A DNA stretch of 64,000 bases from assembly GCF_041224425.1 (NCBI RefSeq), contig NZ_JBGFGL010000080.1, positions 124,001-188,000 on the forward strand, read 5' to 3'. Numbering within the stretch: the stretch's first letter is position 1; the number at the start of each line of letters is the position of its first letter. Source of the DNA: Psychroserpens sp041224425. GTDB lineage: Bacteria > Bacteroidota > Bacteroidia > Flavobacteriales > Flavobacteriaceae. Positions 35,027-43,204 of this stretch are shown piece by piece. Under the pieces are notes generated by a model. It was not told the origin of the DNA. It saw only the letters and a list, made by a program, of their open reading frames with translations, and made no database searches. The translations under genes were made by a program, and so were the position numbers.

Positions 35027-36613
35027 TTAGTTTGATACAATAAGTGTCATCCCAATTTTGAGTTTATTACCACTAATATCGTTCCAATCTTTAATATTCT
35101 GGACAGAAACTCCTGGAAGTTTTTGTGATATACTCCAAAGAGAATCACCCTTTTGAACAATATAAGTAGATTTCCCTTCTGTGTTTATTGTTTTTTTAAG
35201 TGTTGTCGTTTTGGATGTAGAAGTGTTTGTAACAGGTTTTCTTGGGTAGATGGTTAAACGCTGCCCTATTCTTAAGTTGTTACTCCGTAAACCATTCCAA
35301 CTTTTAATCTGACTAACTCGCACGCCATATCTCCTTGCAATTTTTCCAAGGTAATCTCCTGAGCGTACACGATACCTTATTTTAGAATCAGAATCAAAAA
35401 ATTGTGGTAGGGGTTTTTCGCGTTTGTTGAATTCTTTTTCTACAAAAGCATAAATTTGATCCTCATTAGTCACAAATTTGCCCACAACTTCTCTCGGTAG
35501 CCTCAAGGTATAATTTTCACCTTCAATGTATGGGATGATATCTAGTTTGTATGACGGATTCAAAAACTGAAGTTCTTCAATAGGCACTTCCAATAATTCA
35601 GAAACTTGATCTAAAGTGATCATCTTTTTTACATGAATTGTGTCTGTTTCAATATAATGGTAATTCGGTCTTTGCTTTTTAAAACCATGTTCTTCAGCAA
35701 ACTCAAAAATGTACATAGTAGCCAAAAAAGATGGTAGATATCCTGCTGTTTCACGTGGAAGATGCGGTCTAATATTCCAGTAATTTTCATAGCCTCCTGA
35801 ACGACGAATGGCCTTGCTAACATTACCAGGTCCAGAGTTGTAAGCCGCCAAGGCTAAATCCCAATCGCCAAAAATCTTATATAATTTGGCTAAATATTTA
35901 CTTGCTGCAACGGTTGATTTAATTGGGTCACTGCGCTCATCGACATAACTGCTGACGTTCAATCCATATTCTTTTCCTGTACCAAACATAAACTGCCATA
36001 AGCCAGTAGCGCCAACTCTTGATTTAGCTCGTGGTTTTAAAGCCGATTCAACAATGGCTAAATATTTTACTTCCAGTGGAATATCGTAATTGTCAAGTGA
36101 TTCTTCAAAAAGCGGAAAATAATACTCACTTAATGTCATTAAACTCTCAAGGGATCGCCTTCTGTTTTTTAAATACATTTTGATGACACTTTCTAAAGAC
36201 GGATTATAGTCGATATTGAATGGTGTTCTGGCGTTGAGAATTTTCAGTCTTGCTTTTAGTGTATCTGTTGATAGTTCTGGGTAATCAACTGGATCATATT
36301 TAAGTTCTGAAACAGCTTTATAGATAGAATCAAAAAGAACATTATTATATAATTCGTCTAACCATTTCTGATCTATCTCTGAAGCAAGTTGGTGGTCTTC
36401 CAAGTTCTTGATAGCAATTGTATCAAGTTCTGGTTTAATTACTACTTTCGCTGTCTTTTTCCCGTCGATGATAGTGTCTAGACTGGTTGAGCTCTTTACA
36501 ATATTGCTAGCTTTGGAACCTGATTCAGAAGCCTTGGGAATAGAATCTTGTGCCAAGTTAATTAAGCTATGGCATAGAAAGACTAAAGTAAGGATTATGT
36601 GCTTTAGGTTCAT
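35027..36613 (-). CDS. Lytic transglycosylase with two LysM domains (MltD-like)
   Basis: A 528-residue periplasmic peptidoglycan lyase. After a signal peptide (about 1-21) comes an SLT domain: catalytic Glu in IVESALKPRAKSRVGATG near residue 190, then LWQFMFGTGKEYGL and ALAAYNSGPGNV near 258. Two LysM repeats follow at about 410-455 (YRVRSGDYLGKIARRYGV) and 482-527 (YIVQKGDSLWSISQKL). It carries within its coding sequence a degenerate parS-like motif at 35747-35762. Confidence 0.93.
   Translation of the reverse strand: MNLKHIILTLVFLCHSLINLAQDSIPKASESGSKASNIVKSSTSLDTIIDGKKTAKVVIKPELDTIAIKNLEDHQLASEIDQKWLDELYNNVLFDSIYKAVSELKYDPVDYPELSTDTLKARLKILNARTPFNIDYNPSLESVIKMYLKNRRRSLESLMTLSEYYFPLFEESLDNYDIPLEVKYLAIVESALKPRAKSRVGATGLWQFMFGTGKEYGLNVSSYVDERSDPIKSTVAASKYLAKLYKIFGDWDLALAAYNSGPGNVSKAIRRSGGYENYWNIRPHLPRETAGYLPSFLATMYIFEFAEEHGFKKQRPNYHYIETDTIHVKKMITLDQVSELLEVPIEELQFLNPSYKLDIIPYIEGENYTLRLPREVVGKFVTNEDQIYAFVEKEFNKREKPLPQFFDSDSKIRYRVRSGDYLGKIARRYGVRVSQIKSWNGLRSNNLRIGQRLTIYPRKPVTNTSTSKTTTLKKTINTEGKSTYIVQKGDSLWSISQKLPGVSVQNIKDWNDISGNKLKIGMTLIVSN
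35747..35762. promoter_or_regulatory. Degenerate parS-like site inside the transglycosylase gene
   Basis: TGTTTCACGTGGAAGA matches 14 of 16 positions of the classic parS consensus TGTTTCACGTGAAACA, but is not a perfect palindrome and lies in coding sequence. It may be a weak ParB site or chance. Confidence 0.35.
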
Positions 36614-36738
36614 TGGTCTGTTGATTTGTCTATCACGAACGATAGAATAGCTAAAATCGTATTTTTTTAGCGAAAATGAAAGTTTGACTCAGCAATTTAA
36701 CAAAGCCTATATGGCGCTTAAAATGATCAAACGTTTTT

Positions 36739-37926
36739 TTAGTCTAAGATTGCAGCAATACCAGGTAGTGTTTTTCCTTCAAGGCTTTCCAACATGGCTC
36801 CTCCACCAGTGCTAACATAGCTTACTTTGTTTTCAAAGCCAAACTGTTTAACGGCTGCAACAGAATCACCTCCTCCTACTAATGAAAAAGCTCCATTTTT
36901 AGTGGCTTCAGCAATAGCATCTCCTAAGGCAATAGTGCCTTTAGAGTAGTTTTCCATTTCGAAAACACCTAAAGGACCGTTCCACAAAATGGTTTTGCAT
37001 TCCATTACAACACTGTGAAAGTTCTCTATGGTTTTGGGTCCTGCGTCTAAACCCTGCCATCCATCTGGAATTTTATCAACGTCTAAAACTTGAGTTTCTG
37101 CTGTGTTAGAAAAAGCATTAGCTGCTAACACATCAACTGGTAAGTGCACAACAACATTTTTAGCTTCGGCTTGTTTAAGGATGTCCAATGCTAAATCTAT
37201 TTTGTCGTCTTCGCATATGGAATCGCCAATATTGCCTCCTTTAGCTTTTATAAAGGTAAAGGTCATGCCGCCACCAATGATTAAATGATCAACCTTATCT
37301 AAAATGTTTTCAATGATGGTGATTTTTGAAGACACTTTTGCACCTCCAAGAACAGCAAGAACAGGCTTTTCTCCAGTTTCCATAACTTTTTTGATGCTTT
37401 CAATCTCTTTCGCCAATAAACCACCAAAGCATTTGCGCTCAGGGAAAAATTCAGCAACAATAGTAGTCGAAGCGTGTGCTCTATGAGCCGTTCCGAATGC
37501 ATCATTAACATAAATATCTCCTAATTTAGACAGTGCTTCAGCAAAAACCTTATCCCCTTTTTGTTCCTCATCGTGAAATCTTAAGTTTTCAAGCATTAAG
37601 ATTTCTCCAGGCTTGAGTTCTCTTGCAGCTGCTTCTGCATCTGGCCCAACACAATCCTCTACAAACTTTACTTCAACACCTAAAACATCTTCTACCTTGT
37701 TTACTATGTGACGCAATGAGAATTCATCTTGTCTTCCTTTTGGGCGTCCTAAATGGGACATCAATATACAACTTCCACCATCTTCAAGAACCTTAATTAT
37801 TGTTGGCTTAGCAGCAATAATTCTAGTAGTATCTGTAACTTCAAAGTCATCGTTTAAAGGCACGTTGAAGTCTACGCGAATTAAGGCTTTTTGGTTTTCA
37901 AAATTAAAGTCGTTTATGGTTTTCAT
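36739..37926 (-). CDS. pgk: Phosphoglycerate kinase
   Basis: Glycolytic enzyme moving phosphate from 1,3-bisphosphoglycerate to ADP. The 395-residue length is standard. Features: RVDFNVPLND near residue 17, SHLGRPKG near 57, LENLRFH near 108, GGAKVSSKI near 202, WNGPLGVFE near 322 and the Gly-rich SLVGGGDS near 355. I chose the ATG at 37926 (MKTINDFNF) over an upstream in-frame extension that crosses the promoter. Confidence 0.97.
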   Translation of the reverse strand: MKTINDFNFENQKALIRVDFNVPLNDDFEVTDTTRIIAAKPTIIKVLEDGGSCILMSHLGRPKGRQDEFSLRHIVNKVEDVLGVEVKFVEDCVGPDAEAAARELKPGEILMLENLRFHDEEQKGDKVFAEALSKLGDIYVNDAFGTAHRAHASTTIVAEFFPERKCFGGLLAKEIESIKKVMETGEKPVLAVLGGAKVSSKITIIENILDKVDHLIIGGGMTFTFIKAKGGNIGDSICEDDKIDLALDILKQAEAKNVVVHLPVDVLAANAFSNTAETQVLDVDKIPDGWQGLDAGPKTIENFHSVVMECKTILWNGPLGVFEMENYSKGTIALGDAIAEATKNGAFSLVGGGDSVAAVKQFGFENKVSYVSTGGGAMLESLEGKTLPGIAAILD

Positions 37927-37953
37927 TAGAATGTGTTTTACAAGGTTGAAGCA

Positions 37954-37961
37954 CAAATGTA
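37954..37961 (-). promoter_or_regulatory. -7 box for pgk
   Basis: The complement reads TACATTTG, matching TAnnTTTG, 27 bp before the pgk start codon. No -33 TTG at normal spacing was identified. Confidence 0.45.
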
Positions 37962-38004
37962 GTCAATAATACCAACCCATAAAAGCTGTTTTTTACGAAA
38001 ACGA

Positions 38005-38037
38005 TTGATACTTTAATGGTTTAAAAATATATCTTTG
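38005..38037 (+). promoter_or_regulatory. holB promoter (-33 TTG, 22 bp, -7 TATCTTTG)
   Basis: TTG at 38005-38007 and TATCTTTG at 38030-38037 match the Bacteroidota promoter with 22-bp spacing. The box ends only 4 bp before the ATG at 38042, so transcription would start about at the start codon. Confidence 0.55.
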
Positions 38038-38041
38038 CCAC

Positions 38042-39193
38042 ATGTTGTTTTCAGAGGTTTTAGGACAAGAACACATTAAAAGCCATCTCACTAAAAGTGC
38101 GGATCATGGACGTGTAGCACATGCCCAATTATTTGTAGGTCCTGAAGGCTCCGGCACTTTACCTATGGCTATTGCTTATGCCCAGTATTTACTGTGTAAA
38201 AACTCTGGAGGTGAAAATTCAAATGGTAATGAAGCCTGTAATTTAAAGTTTGAAAACCTTTCACATCCCGATTTGCATTTTGCTTTTCCGGTAGCCACCA
38301 ATGATAAAGTTAAAAAACACCCTGTTTCCAATCATTTTATGGAGGAATGGCGACAACTCATTGATCGTCAACCCTACGGTAATTTATTCGATTGGTATAG
38401 ACTACTTGGAATTGATAACAAGCAAGGTCAAATTGGTGTAGACGAAGCTCAGGATATCGTGAAGAAATTATCGCTAAAGTCTTACGAAGGTGGTTATAAG
38501 GTCATGTTGATTTGGATGGCTGAAAAGATGAACACCCAATCTGCCAATAAGCTATTAAAGCTTATTGAGGAACCTCCAAAAGACACTGTTTTTATTTTAA
38601 TAACCGAGGACGAAGAACAGATTATCAATACTATAAAATCACGATGTCAAGTTTTACACTTTCCGCCTTTAGCCGAAGATGATATCAAAAAAGCGTTGAT
38701 GAAAAACTACCAAATTCCAGAGGTAGATGCCATCAAAATAGCGCATCAATCCAACGGAAACTATAACAAAGCTTGTGATTTGGTTTACAGTGACAGCGAG
38801 GATACCCAATTTGAGGAGTGGTTTGTGTTTTGGATTCGTTCAGCATTTAAGGCCAAGGGCAATAAAAGCGCAATTCACGATTTGATTTCTTGGAGTGAAA
38901 CCATTGCTAAAACTGGCCGTGAAACCCAAAAACAGTTCCTGAATTTTTGTCTTGATTTTTTCAGACAAGCTTTACTGTTGAATTATAAAGCTGAAGGTTT
39001 GGTGTTCATGGAACCAAAAACATCTTTTAAACTTGAAAACTTTGCGCCTTTTGTCCATGGCAATAACATTTTGGATATTTCAAATGAACTTCAAGAAGCC
39101 ATTTATCACATAGAGCGCAATGGAAACTCCAAGATTATTCTAACCGATTTATCTATTAAGCTAACAAGGTTATTGCATAAAAAAGCCGATTGA
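38042..39193 (+). CDS. holB: DNA polymerase III delta-prime subunit
   Basis: Clamp-loader subunit of the replicative polymerase. The 383-residue protein starts MLFSEVLGQEHIKSHL, typical of DnaX/HolB proteins. The P-loop position reads GPEGSGTLPMAIAYAQ and lacks the Lys of a working Walker A, as expected for delta-prime. The sensor-like region IEEPPKDTVFILITE is near residue 180 and SRC near 201. The Cys-rich zinc module between strands is reduced. The gene ends inside a strong hairpin terminator. Confidence 0.9.
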   Translation: MLFSEVLGQEHIKSHLTKSADHGRVAHAQLFVGPEGSGTLPMAIAYAQYLLCKNSGGENSNGNEACNLKFENLSHPDLHFAFPVATNDKVKKHPVSNHFMEEWRQLIDRQPYGNLFDWYRLLGIDNKQGQIGVDEAQDIVKKLSLKSYEGGYKVMLIWMAEKMNTQSANKLLKLIEEPPKDTVFILITEDEEQIINTIKSRCQVLHFPPLAEDDIKKALMKNYQIPEVDAIKIAHQSNGNYNKACDLVYSDSEDTQFEEWFVFWIRSAFKAKGNKSAIHDLISWSETIAKTGRETQKQFLNFCLDFFRQALLLNYKAEGLVFMEPKTSFKLENFAPFVHGNNILDISNELQEAIYHIERNGNSKIILTDLSIKLTRLLHKKAD

Positions 39194-39207
39194 AACAATC
39201 GGCTTTT
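39181..39207. terminator. Bidirectional hairpin terminator between holB and the Skp-like gene
   Basis: A 12-bp stem (39181-39192, AAAAGCCGATTG, with 39196-39207) and 3-nt loop, flanked by A and T runs. The holB stop codon lies in the stem and loop. It can serve both converging genes. Confidence 0.88.
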
Positions 39208-39230
39208 TCAATATATATTAAACTTGTTGA

Positions 39231-39746
39231 CTACTCCTCTTTAGATTTTGCATTAAGAGCATCTATAATCGTTTGTGTAATATCGTTTGCTTCTGTACCG
39301 TACATCACACTACCAGCATCATTGGCTCCCAATATATAAGTGTAGCCATTTGTTTTACCATAATCCTTAACAAACTCTTTAACCTCTTTTATCAAAGTAT
39401 CGATCTTTTTTTGTCCTTCCGATTGTAAGCTCTGCTCTTCGGCTTTTAATTGATAGTCTAGCATTTGTTTTTTCTGAAGTAAGGCTTGGTATTCAGATTC
39501 TGCTTGTTTGCGAGCCATATTATTGGCTTTACTTTGAAATAATTGAGCTTCCATTTGTATAGCCTTGTCAAGGCTATCAGCTTTTTTGTTGAAGGCGTCA
39601 ACCTTGGTTTGGAATCTCTTTTCAAAATTGACTTTCTTCTGAAATTCATTAACAACTTTAGAATTGTCTATAAACGCAATTTTTTGTGGTTCTTGACAGG
39701 ATGATAAAACAATCAAACAAATCAAAACGCTAAATATGTTTTTCAT
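39231..39746 (-). CDS. OmpH/Skp-family periplasmic chaperone-like lipoprotein
   Basis: A 171-residue protein with signal peptide and lipobox VLSSC near residue 16, then a Skp/OmpH domain: IAFIDNSKVVNEFQKK at the start, a long charged coiled coil (about 40-115) and a C-terminal TYILGANDAGSVMYG core strand typical of the family. Skp proteins hold unfolded outer-membrane proteins; lipidation would anchor this one. I chose the ATG at 39746, which gives a clean signal, over a longer frame. A -7 box precedes it. Confidence 0.88.
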   Translation of the reverse strand: MKNIFSVLICLIVLSSCQEPQKIAFIDNSKVVNEFQKKVNFEKRFQTKVDAFNKKADSLDKAIQMEAQLFQSKANNMARKQAESEYQALLQKKQMLDYQLKAEEQSLQSEGQKKIDTLIKEVKEFVKDYGKTNGYTYILGANDAGSVMYGTEANDITQTIIDALNAKSKEE

Positions 39747-39767
39747 TTTATATTTTATTAATTTCTG

Positions 39768-39775
39768 CAAATGTA
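39768..39775 (-). promoter_or_regulatory. -7 box for the Skp-like gene
   Basis: The complement reads TACATTTG, matching TAnnTTTG, 21 bp before the start codon ending at 39746. The remaining gap up to 39955 shows no other clear element. Confidence 0.45.
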
Positions 39776-39955
39776 TAAAAGTGATGTTATTAATCTTAAA
39801 AAAAACACGTTATAGTTTTAATCTATGTTTGATTTGATTTTTATAGTAAATATTTATGATAAATAGTTCCAAATAACCATTTCTACGAGCTTTTTAAAAA
39901 TCAGCCACATCATATTAATTCAAATGGCTTAAAAGGAGCTTAAAACGTCTAATAA

Positions 39956-40813
39956 TTAATTTTGGTCTTTTTTAATGATATAAATGAGCGATGAGTACTC
40001 TCCAGAGCCTCTCGCTTTCAAATTAGACCGCAAACCAATCCAAAATGCTTTCAATGGATTCATAAACCCTTTTTTGTACTTTTCTGAAAGTAACGATACA
40101 TAGAACGCATCGTATTTCATTGGTAGGATTTTTTCTACAACCAGGCCTTCTTTTGAAACCAACTTGTTAATCGATTTTTTTGAAAAATGCCATAAGTGTC
40201 TCGGCACATCATAAGCAGCCCAAAATTCTTTATAGTATGCAGCGTCAAAACTTTTATAATTTGGTACAGCAATGACAAGTTTTCCGTTAGGCTTTAAAAG
40301 ACGTTTAAATATTAATAGGTGAGCTTCTAGATTTGGTAAATGTTCGAGCACATGCCATAATGTAATGACGTCAAAGCTATTCTGCTCAAAAGCTTCCAGC
40401 CTATCTATATCATATATGTTGCTGTTTACTTTTTGATTGGCAATATTTCTAGCATCTACATTAGGCTCAATCCCGACCACTTGCCATTCATTTTGTTTAC
40501 ATAAACTCAAAAAATCTCCTGTACCACAACCAACATCCAAAAGTTTTTTCTCTTCAGTTTTAAAAGAATTAATAAGTTTTCGTTTTCGCTTAAGAGTGGT
40601 GGCACGAACCAGGTGATAAACTTTTTCGAAAAGATTTCTTTTAGAATCTGTGTGTGAAATGTAGTCTTCAGTATTGTAGTATTTTCCTAAATCTTCACTT
40701 GAAGGTCGCGGACTTGTTTCAAGAAGATCCAGTTCTTCATTATATAATAATTGAAACAACTCTCCTGAAACCGAATAATCCTTAACAGTTAAATATGCTT
40801 TATTGTTCTTCAT
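39956..40813 (-). CDS. Class I SAM-dependent methyltransferase
   Basis: A 285-residue methyltransferase (Methyltransf_23-like). SAM motif I is LLDVGCGTGDFLSLC near residue 90, with motif II-like VVGIEPNVDARNIA near 113 and ITLWHVLEHLPN near 150. The N-terminal segment (DLLETSPRPSSEDLGKYYN) occurs in proteins that often modify sugars or cofactors; substrate unknown. It lies downstream of mnmG with a parS-like palindrome in the 32-bp gap. Confidence 0.85.
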   Translation of the reverse strand: MKNNKAYLTVKDYSVSGELFQLLYNEELDLLETSPRPSSEDLGKYYNTEDYISHTDSKRNLFEKVYHLVRATTLKRKRKLINSFKTEEKKLLDVGCGTGDFLSLCKQNEWQVVGIEPNVDARNIANQKVNSNIYDIDRLEAFEQNSFDVITLWHVLEHLPNLEAHLLIFKRLLKPNGKLVIAVPNYKSFDAAYYKEFWAAYDVPRHLWHFSKKSINKLVSKEGLVVEKILPMKYDAFYVSLLSEKYKKGFMNPLKAFWIGLRSNLKARGSGEYSSLIYIIKKDQN

Positions 40814-40821
40814 GTAGAATA

Positions 40822-40837
40822 TGTTCCACGTGGAACG
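40822..40837. promoter_or_regulatory. parS-like centromere site 1 (3' side of mnmG)
   Basis: TGTTCCACGTGGAACG holds the 14-bp perfect palindrome GTTCCACGTGGAAC, matching the chromosomal parS family bound by ParB (the Pseudomonas-type variant of TGTTTCACGTGAAACA). It lies between the mnmG stop and the methyltransferase start. Confidence 0.8.
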
Positions 40838-40845
40838 CTCAAAGA

Positions 40846-42717
40846 TTAACGTCCCAAATACACTAAAAGCACAGAAACATCTGCAGGAGAAACCCCTGAA
40901 ATTCTAGATGCTTGTGAAATGGTAACCGGTTGAATTGCAGATAATTTTTGTTTAGCTTCAGAACTCATTGACTTTAGTTTAGTATAATCAAAATTCTTTG
41001 GAATCTTAACATCTTCCAAACGGTTAAGTTTATCTGCGTTGTTCTTTTCTTTCTCTATATAACCAGAATACTTCACCTGTATTTCTGCCTGTTCAATTAC
41101 TTCACTATCTAAGTTGTGTTCATTAATATAGGTTTCTACCGCTTCAAATTGGCGCATATCATTAATACCGATCTGAGGTCTTGCAAACAATTTGAACATC
41201 TTATCAGATTGCTTAACTAAAGCAGAACCCTTGGCTTCTAAAACCGGATTTGCCTCCTCGGGTTTAACACTGGTATCTTTAAAAAACTGTACGAAATTTT
41301 CAGATTGCGCTTGCTTCTGCTCCATTCGTCTTAATCTTTTTTCACTAGCCAAGCCTAAATCATAGCCTTTTGGTGTCAATCTAAAATCAGCATTATCTTG
41401 TCTTAACAACGTTCTGTATTCTGCTCGCGATGTAAACATCCGATAGGGTTCTTCAGTACCTTTAGTAATCAGATCGTCAATAAGTACCCCTATATATGCT
41501 TCATTTCTTTTAAGTGTAAATTCTTCTCGCTGTTGGACTTTTAATGCTGCGTTAATTCCCGCCATAAGTCCTTGTGAAGCTGCTTCTTCATATCCTGTAG
41601 TACCATTTATCTGTCCAGCAAAATATAAACCTTCAACCAGTTTCGTTTCTAAAGTATGCTTTAATTGTGTTGGCGGAAAATAGTCGTATTCAATGGCATA
41701 ACCTGGTCTAAAAAACTTAACATCTTCAAATCCTTTAACCGATTTTAAGGCTTTATACTGAACGTCTTCAGGCAGTGAAGTAGAGAAACCATTTACATAA
41801 ACCTCAACCGTATTCCAGCCCTCAGGCTCGACAAATAATTGATGTCTGTCACGTTCGGCAAATCTATTTATTTTGTCTTCAATGGAAGGACAATACCTTG
41901 GGCCTGTACTTTGAATTCTTCCGTTAAACATTGGTGAACGATCAAAACCTTCACGAAGCAGATCATGGACTTCCGGACTAGTATAAGTCATATGGCAAGA
42001 ACGTTGTTCTTTAAGAGGCCTAATTGATTCTAAATAAGAAAACTTCTCGGGTTGCTCATCGCCAGGTTGCTCAATCATTTTTGAATAGTCTAGAGATCTT
42101 CCATCTACTCTTGGAGGTGTTCCTGTTTTCATTCGACCGGAATCAAAACCCAAATCAATTAATTGTTCAGTGATGCCTGTAGCGGCACGCTCACCCGCAC
42201 GACCGCCTCCAAAATTTTTATCACCAATATGTATCAAGCCATTTAAAAAGGTACCATTAGTCAAAACAACACTTTTGGCTTTGACCTCAATACCTAAAGA
42301 TGTTTTAACGCCCACAACTTTTTCTCCTTCAATAAGAATTCCGGAAACCATTTCTTGATAAAAGTCCAAATTCTTTGTTTGTTCTAAAAGCAAACGCCAA
42401 TCTTCAGCGAAACGCATTCGGTCACTTTGCACTCTTGGACTCCACATTGCTGGACCTTTGGATTTGTTCAACATTTTAAACTGAATAGCAGAAGTATCGC
42501 TAACAATACCGCTATAGCCTCCCAAAGCGTCTATCTCTCGTACAATTTGTCCTTTAGCAATTCCTCCCATAGCAGGATTACAAGACATTTGCGCTATATT
42601 TTGCAAATTCATAGTAATCAATAAGGTCTTGCTTCCCATGTTAGCAGCAGCAGCAGCGGCTTCACTGCCTGCATGGCCAGCACCAACTACAATTACATCA
42701 TATACTTCGTTGAACAT
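40846..42717 (-). CDS. mnmG: tRNA uridine-5-carboxymethylaminomethyl modification enzyme MnmG (GidA)
   Basis: FAD-dependent enzyme that, with MnmE, modifies U34 of certain tRNAs. The 623-residue length is standard. The dinucleotide motif GAGHAGSEAAAAAANMG is at about residues 12-28, followed by the family blocks CNPAMGGIAKGQIVREIDALGG (seen from about 46), GGGRAGERAATG near 170 and INGTTGYEEAASQG near 369. The C-terminal SGVSPADVSVLL is typical. The gene is bracketed by two parS-like sites; the upstream one lies in its predicted leader. Confidence 0.97.
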   Translation of the reverse strand: MFNEVYDVIVVGAGHAGSEAAAAAANMGSKTLLITMNLQNIAQMSCNPAMGGIAKGQIVREIDALGGYSGIVSDTSAIQFKMLNKSKGPAMWSPRVQSDRMRFAEDWRLLLEQTKNLDFYQEMVSGILIEGEKVVGVKTSLGIEVKAKSVVLTNGTFLNGLIHIGDKNFGGGRAGERAATGITEQLIDLGFDSGRMKTGTPPRVDGRSLDYSKMIEQPGDEQPEKFSYLESIRPLKEQRSCHMTYTSPEVHDLLREGFDRSPMFNGRIQSTGPRYCPSIEDKINRFAERDRHQLFVEPEGWNTVEVYVNGFSTSLPEDVQYKALKSVKGFEDVKFFRPGYAIEYDYFPPTQLKHTLETKLVEGLYFAGQINGTTGYEEAASQGLMAGINAALKVQQREEFTLKRNEAYIGVLIDDLITKGTEEPYRMFTSRAEYRTLLRQDNADFRLTPKGYDLGLASEKRLRRMEQKQAQSENFVQFFKDTSVKPEEANPVLEAKGSALVKQSDKMFKLFARPQIGINDMRQFEAVETYINEHNLDSEVIEQAEIQVKYSGYIEKEKNNADKLNRLEDVKIPKNFDYTKLKSMSSEAKQKLSAIQPVTISQASRISGVSPADVSVLLVYLGR

Positions 42718-42728
42718 AATCTAAATAG

Positions 42729-42744
42729 TGTTCCACGTGGAACA
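42729..42744. promoter_or_regulatory. parS-like centromere site 2 (5' side of mnmG)
   Basis: TGTTCCACGTGGAACA is a perfect 16-bp palindrome of the chromosomal parS type. It lies 12 bp before the mnmG ATG and downstream of the -7 box at 42770, so ParB binding could also affect mnmG transcription. Confidence 0.88.
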
Positions 42745-42769
42745 TTTATTTTGTGAGTTTAATAATTTG

Positions 42770-42777
42770 CAAATATA
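42770..42777 (-). promoter_or_regulatory. -7 box for mnmG
   Basis: The complement reads TATATTTG, matching TAnnTTTG, 53 bp before the mnmG start codon; the predicted leader spans the parS-like site. It lies just before the end of ybeY at 42788. Confidence 0.45.
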
Positions 42778-42787
42778 AGTCTAATTC

Positions 42788-43204
42788 CTAAGGCTTAGAA
42801 AATTGATTGATATAAAAATCTTCCTTCTGACGCATTAACGCTTTCTCATCATCAGTCTTATCCTTGTAACCACAATAATGGAGCACACCATGAATCATGA
42901 CACGTTTTAGTTCCTGGATGAATTCCACACCAAAATCATTCGCGTTATCAGCCACTCTTTCAACCGATAAAAAAATATCTCCATGTAAGCTTTTTCCTAC
43001 TGAATAATCAAAGCTGATAATATCTGTAAGGGTATCGTGATTTAAATATTTGAGATTGATATCATGAAGATAGTCATCATCACAGAAAATGTAATTAATA
43101 TCTCCTTCTTTAAAACCTTCTTGATCAATAACACTTGAAATCCAAGATGAAAATAAATCTTCATTAAGTAATTCAAATGCTGTTTCATAATTAAAGTTGA
43201 TCAT
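42788..43204 (-). CDS. ybeY: Endoribonuclease YbeY
   Basis: Metal-dependent endoribonuclease for 16S rRNA maturation and ribosome quality control. The 138-residue protein has the signature HGVLHYCGYKDKTDDE near residue 109. The usual zinc motif is H-x3-H-x5-H; here the first two His are present and the third position is not His (KD region), as I recall for other Bacteroidota. It overlaps the 3' end of the DUF4175 gene by 14 bp. Confidence 0.93.
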   Translation of the reverse strand: MINFNYETAFELLNEDLFSSWISSVIDQEGFKEGDINYIFCDDDYLHDINLKYLNHDTLTDIISFDYSVGKSLHGDIFLSVERVADNANDFGVEFIQELKRVMIHGVLHYCGYKDKTDDEKALMRQKEDFYINQFSKP

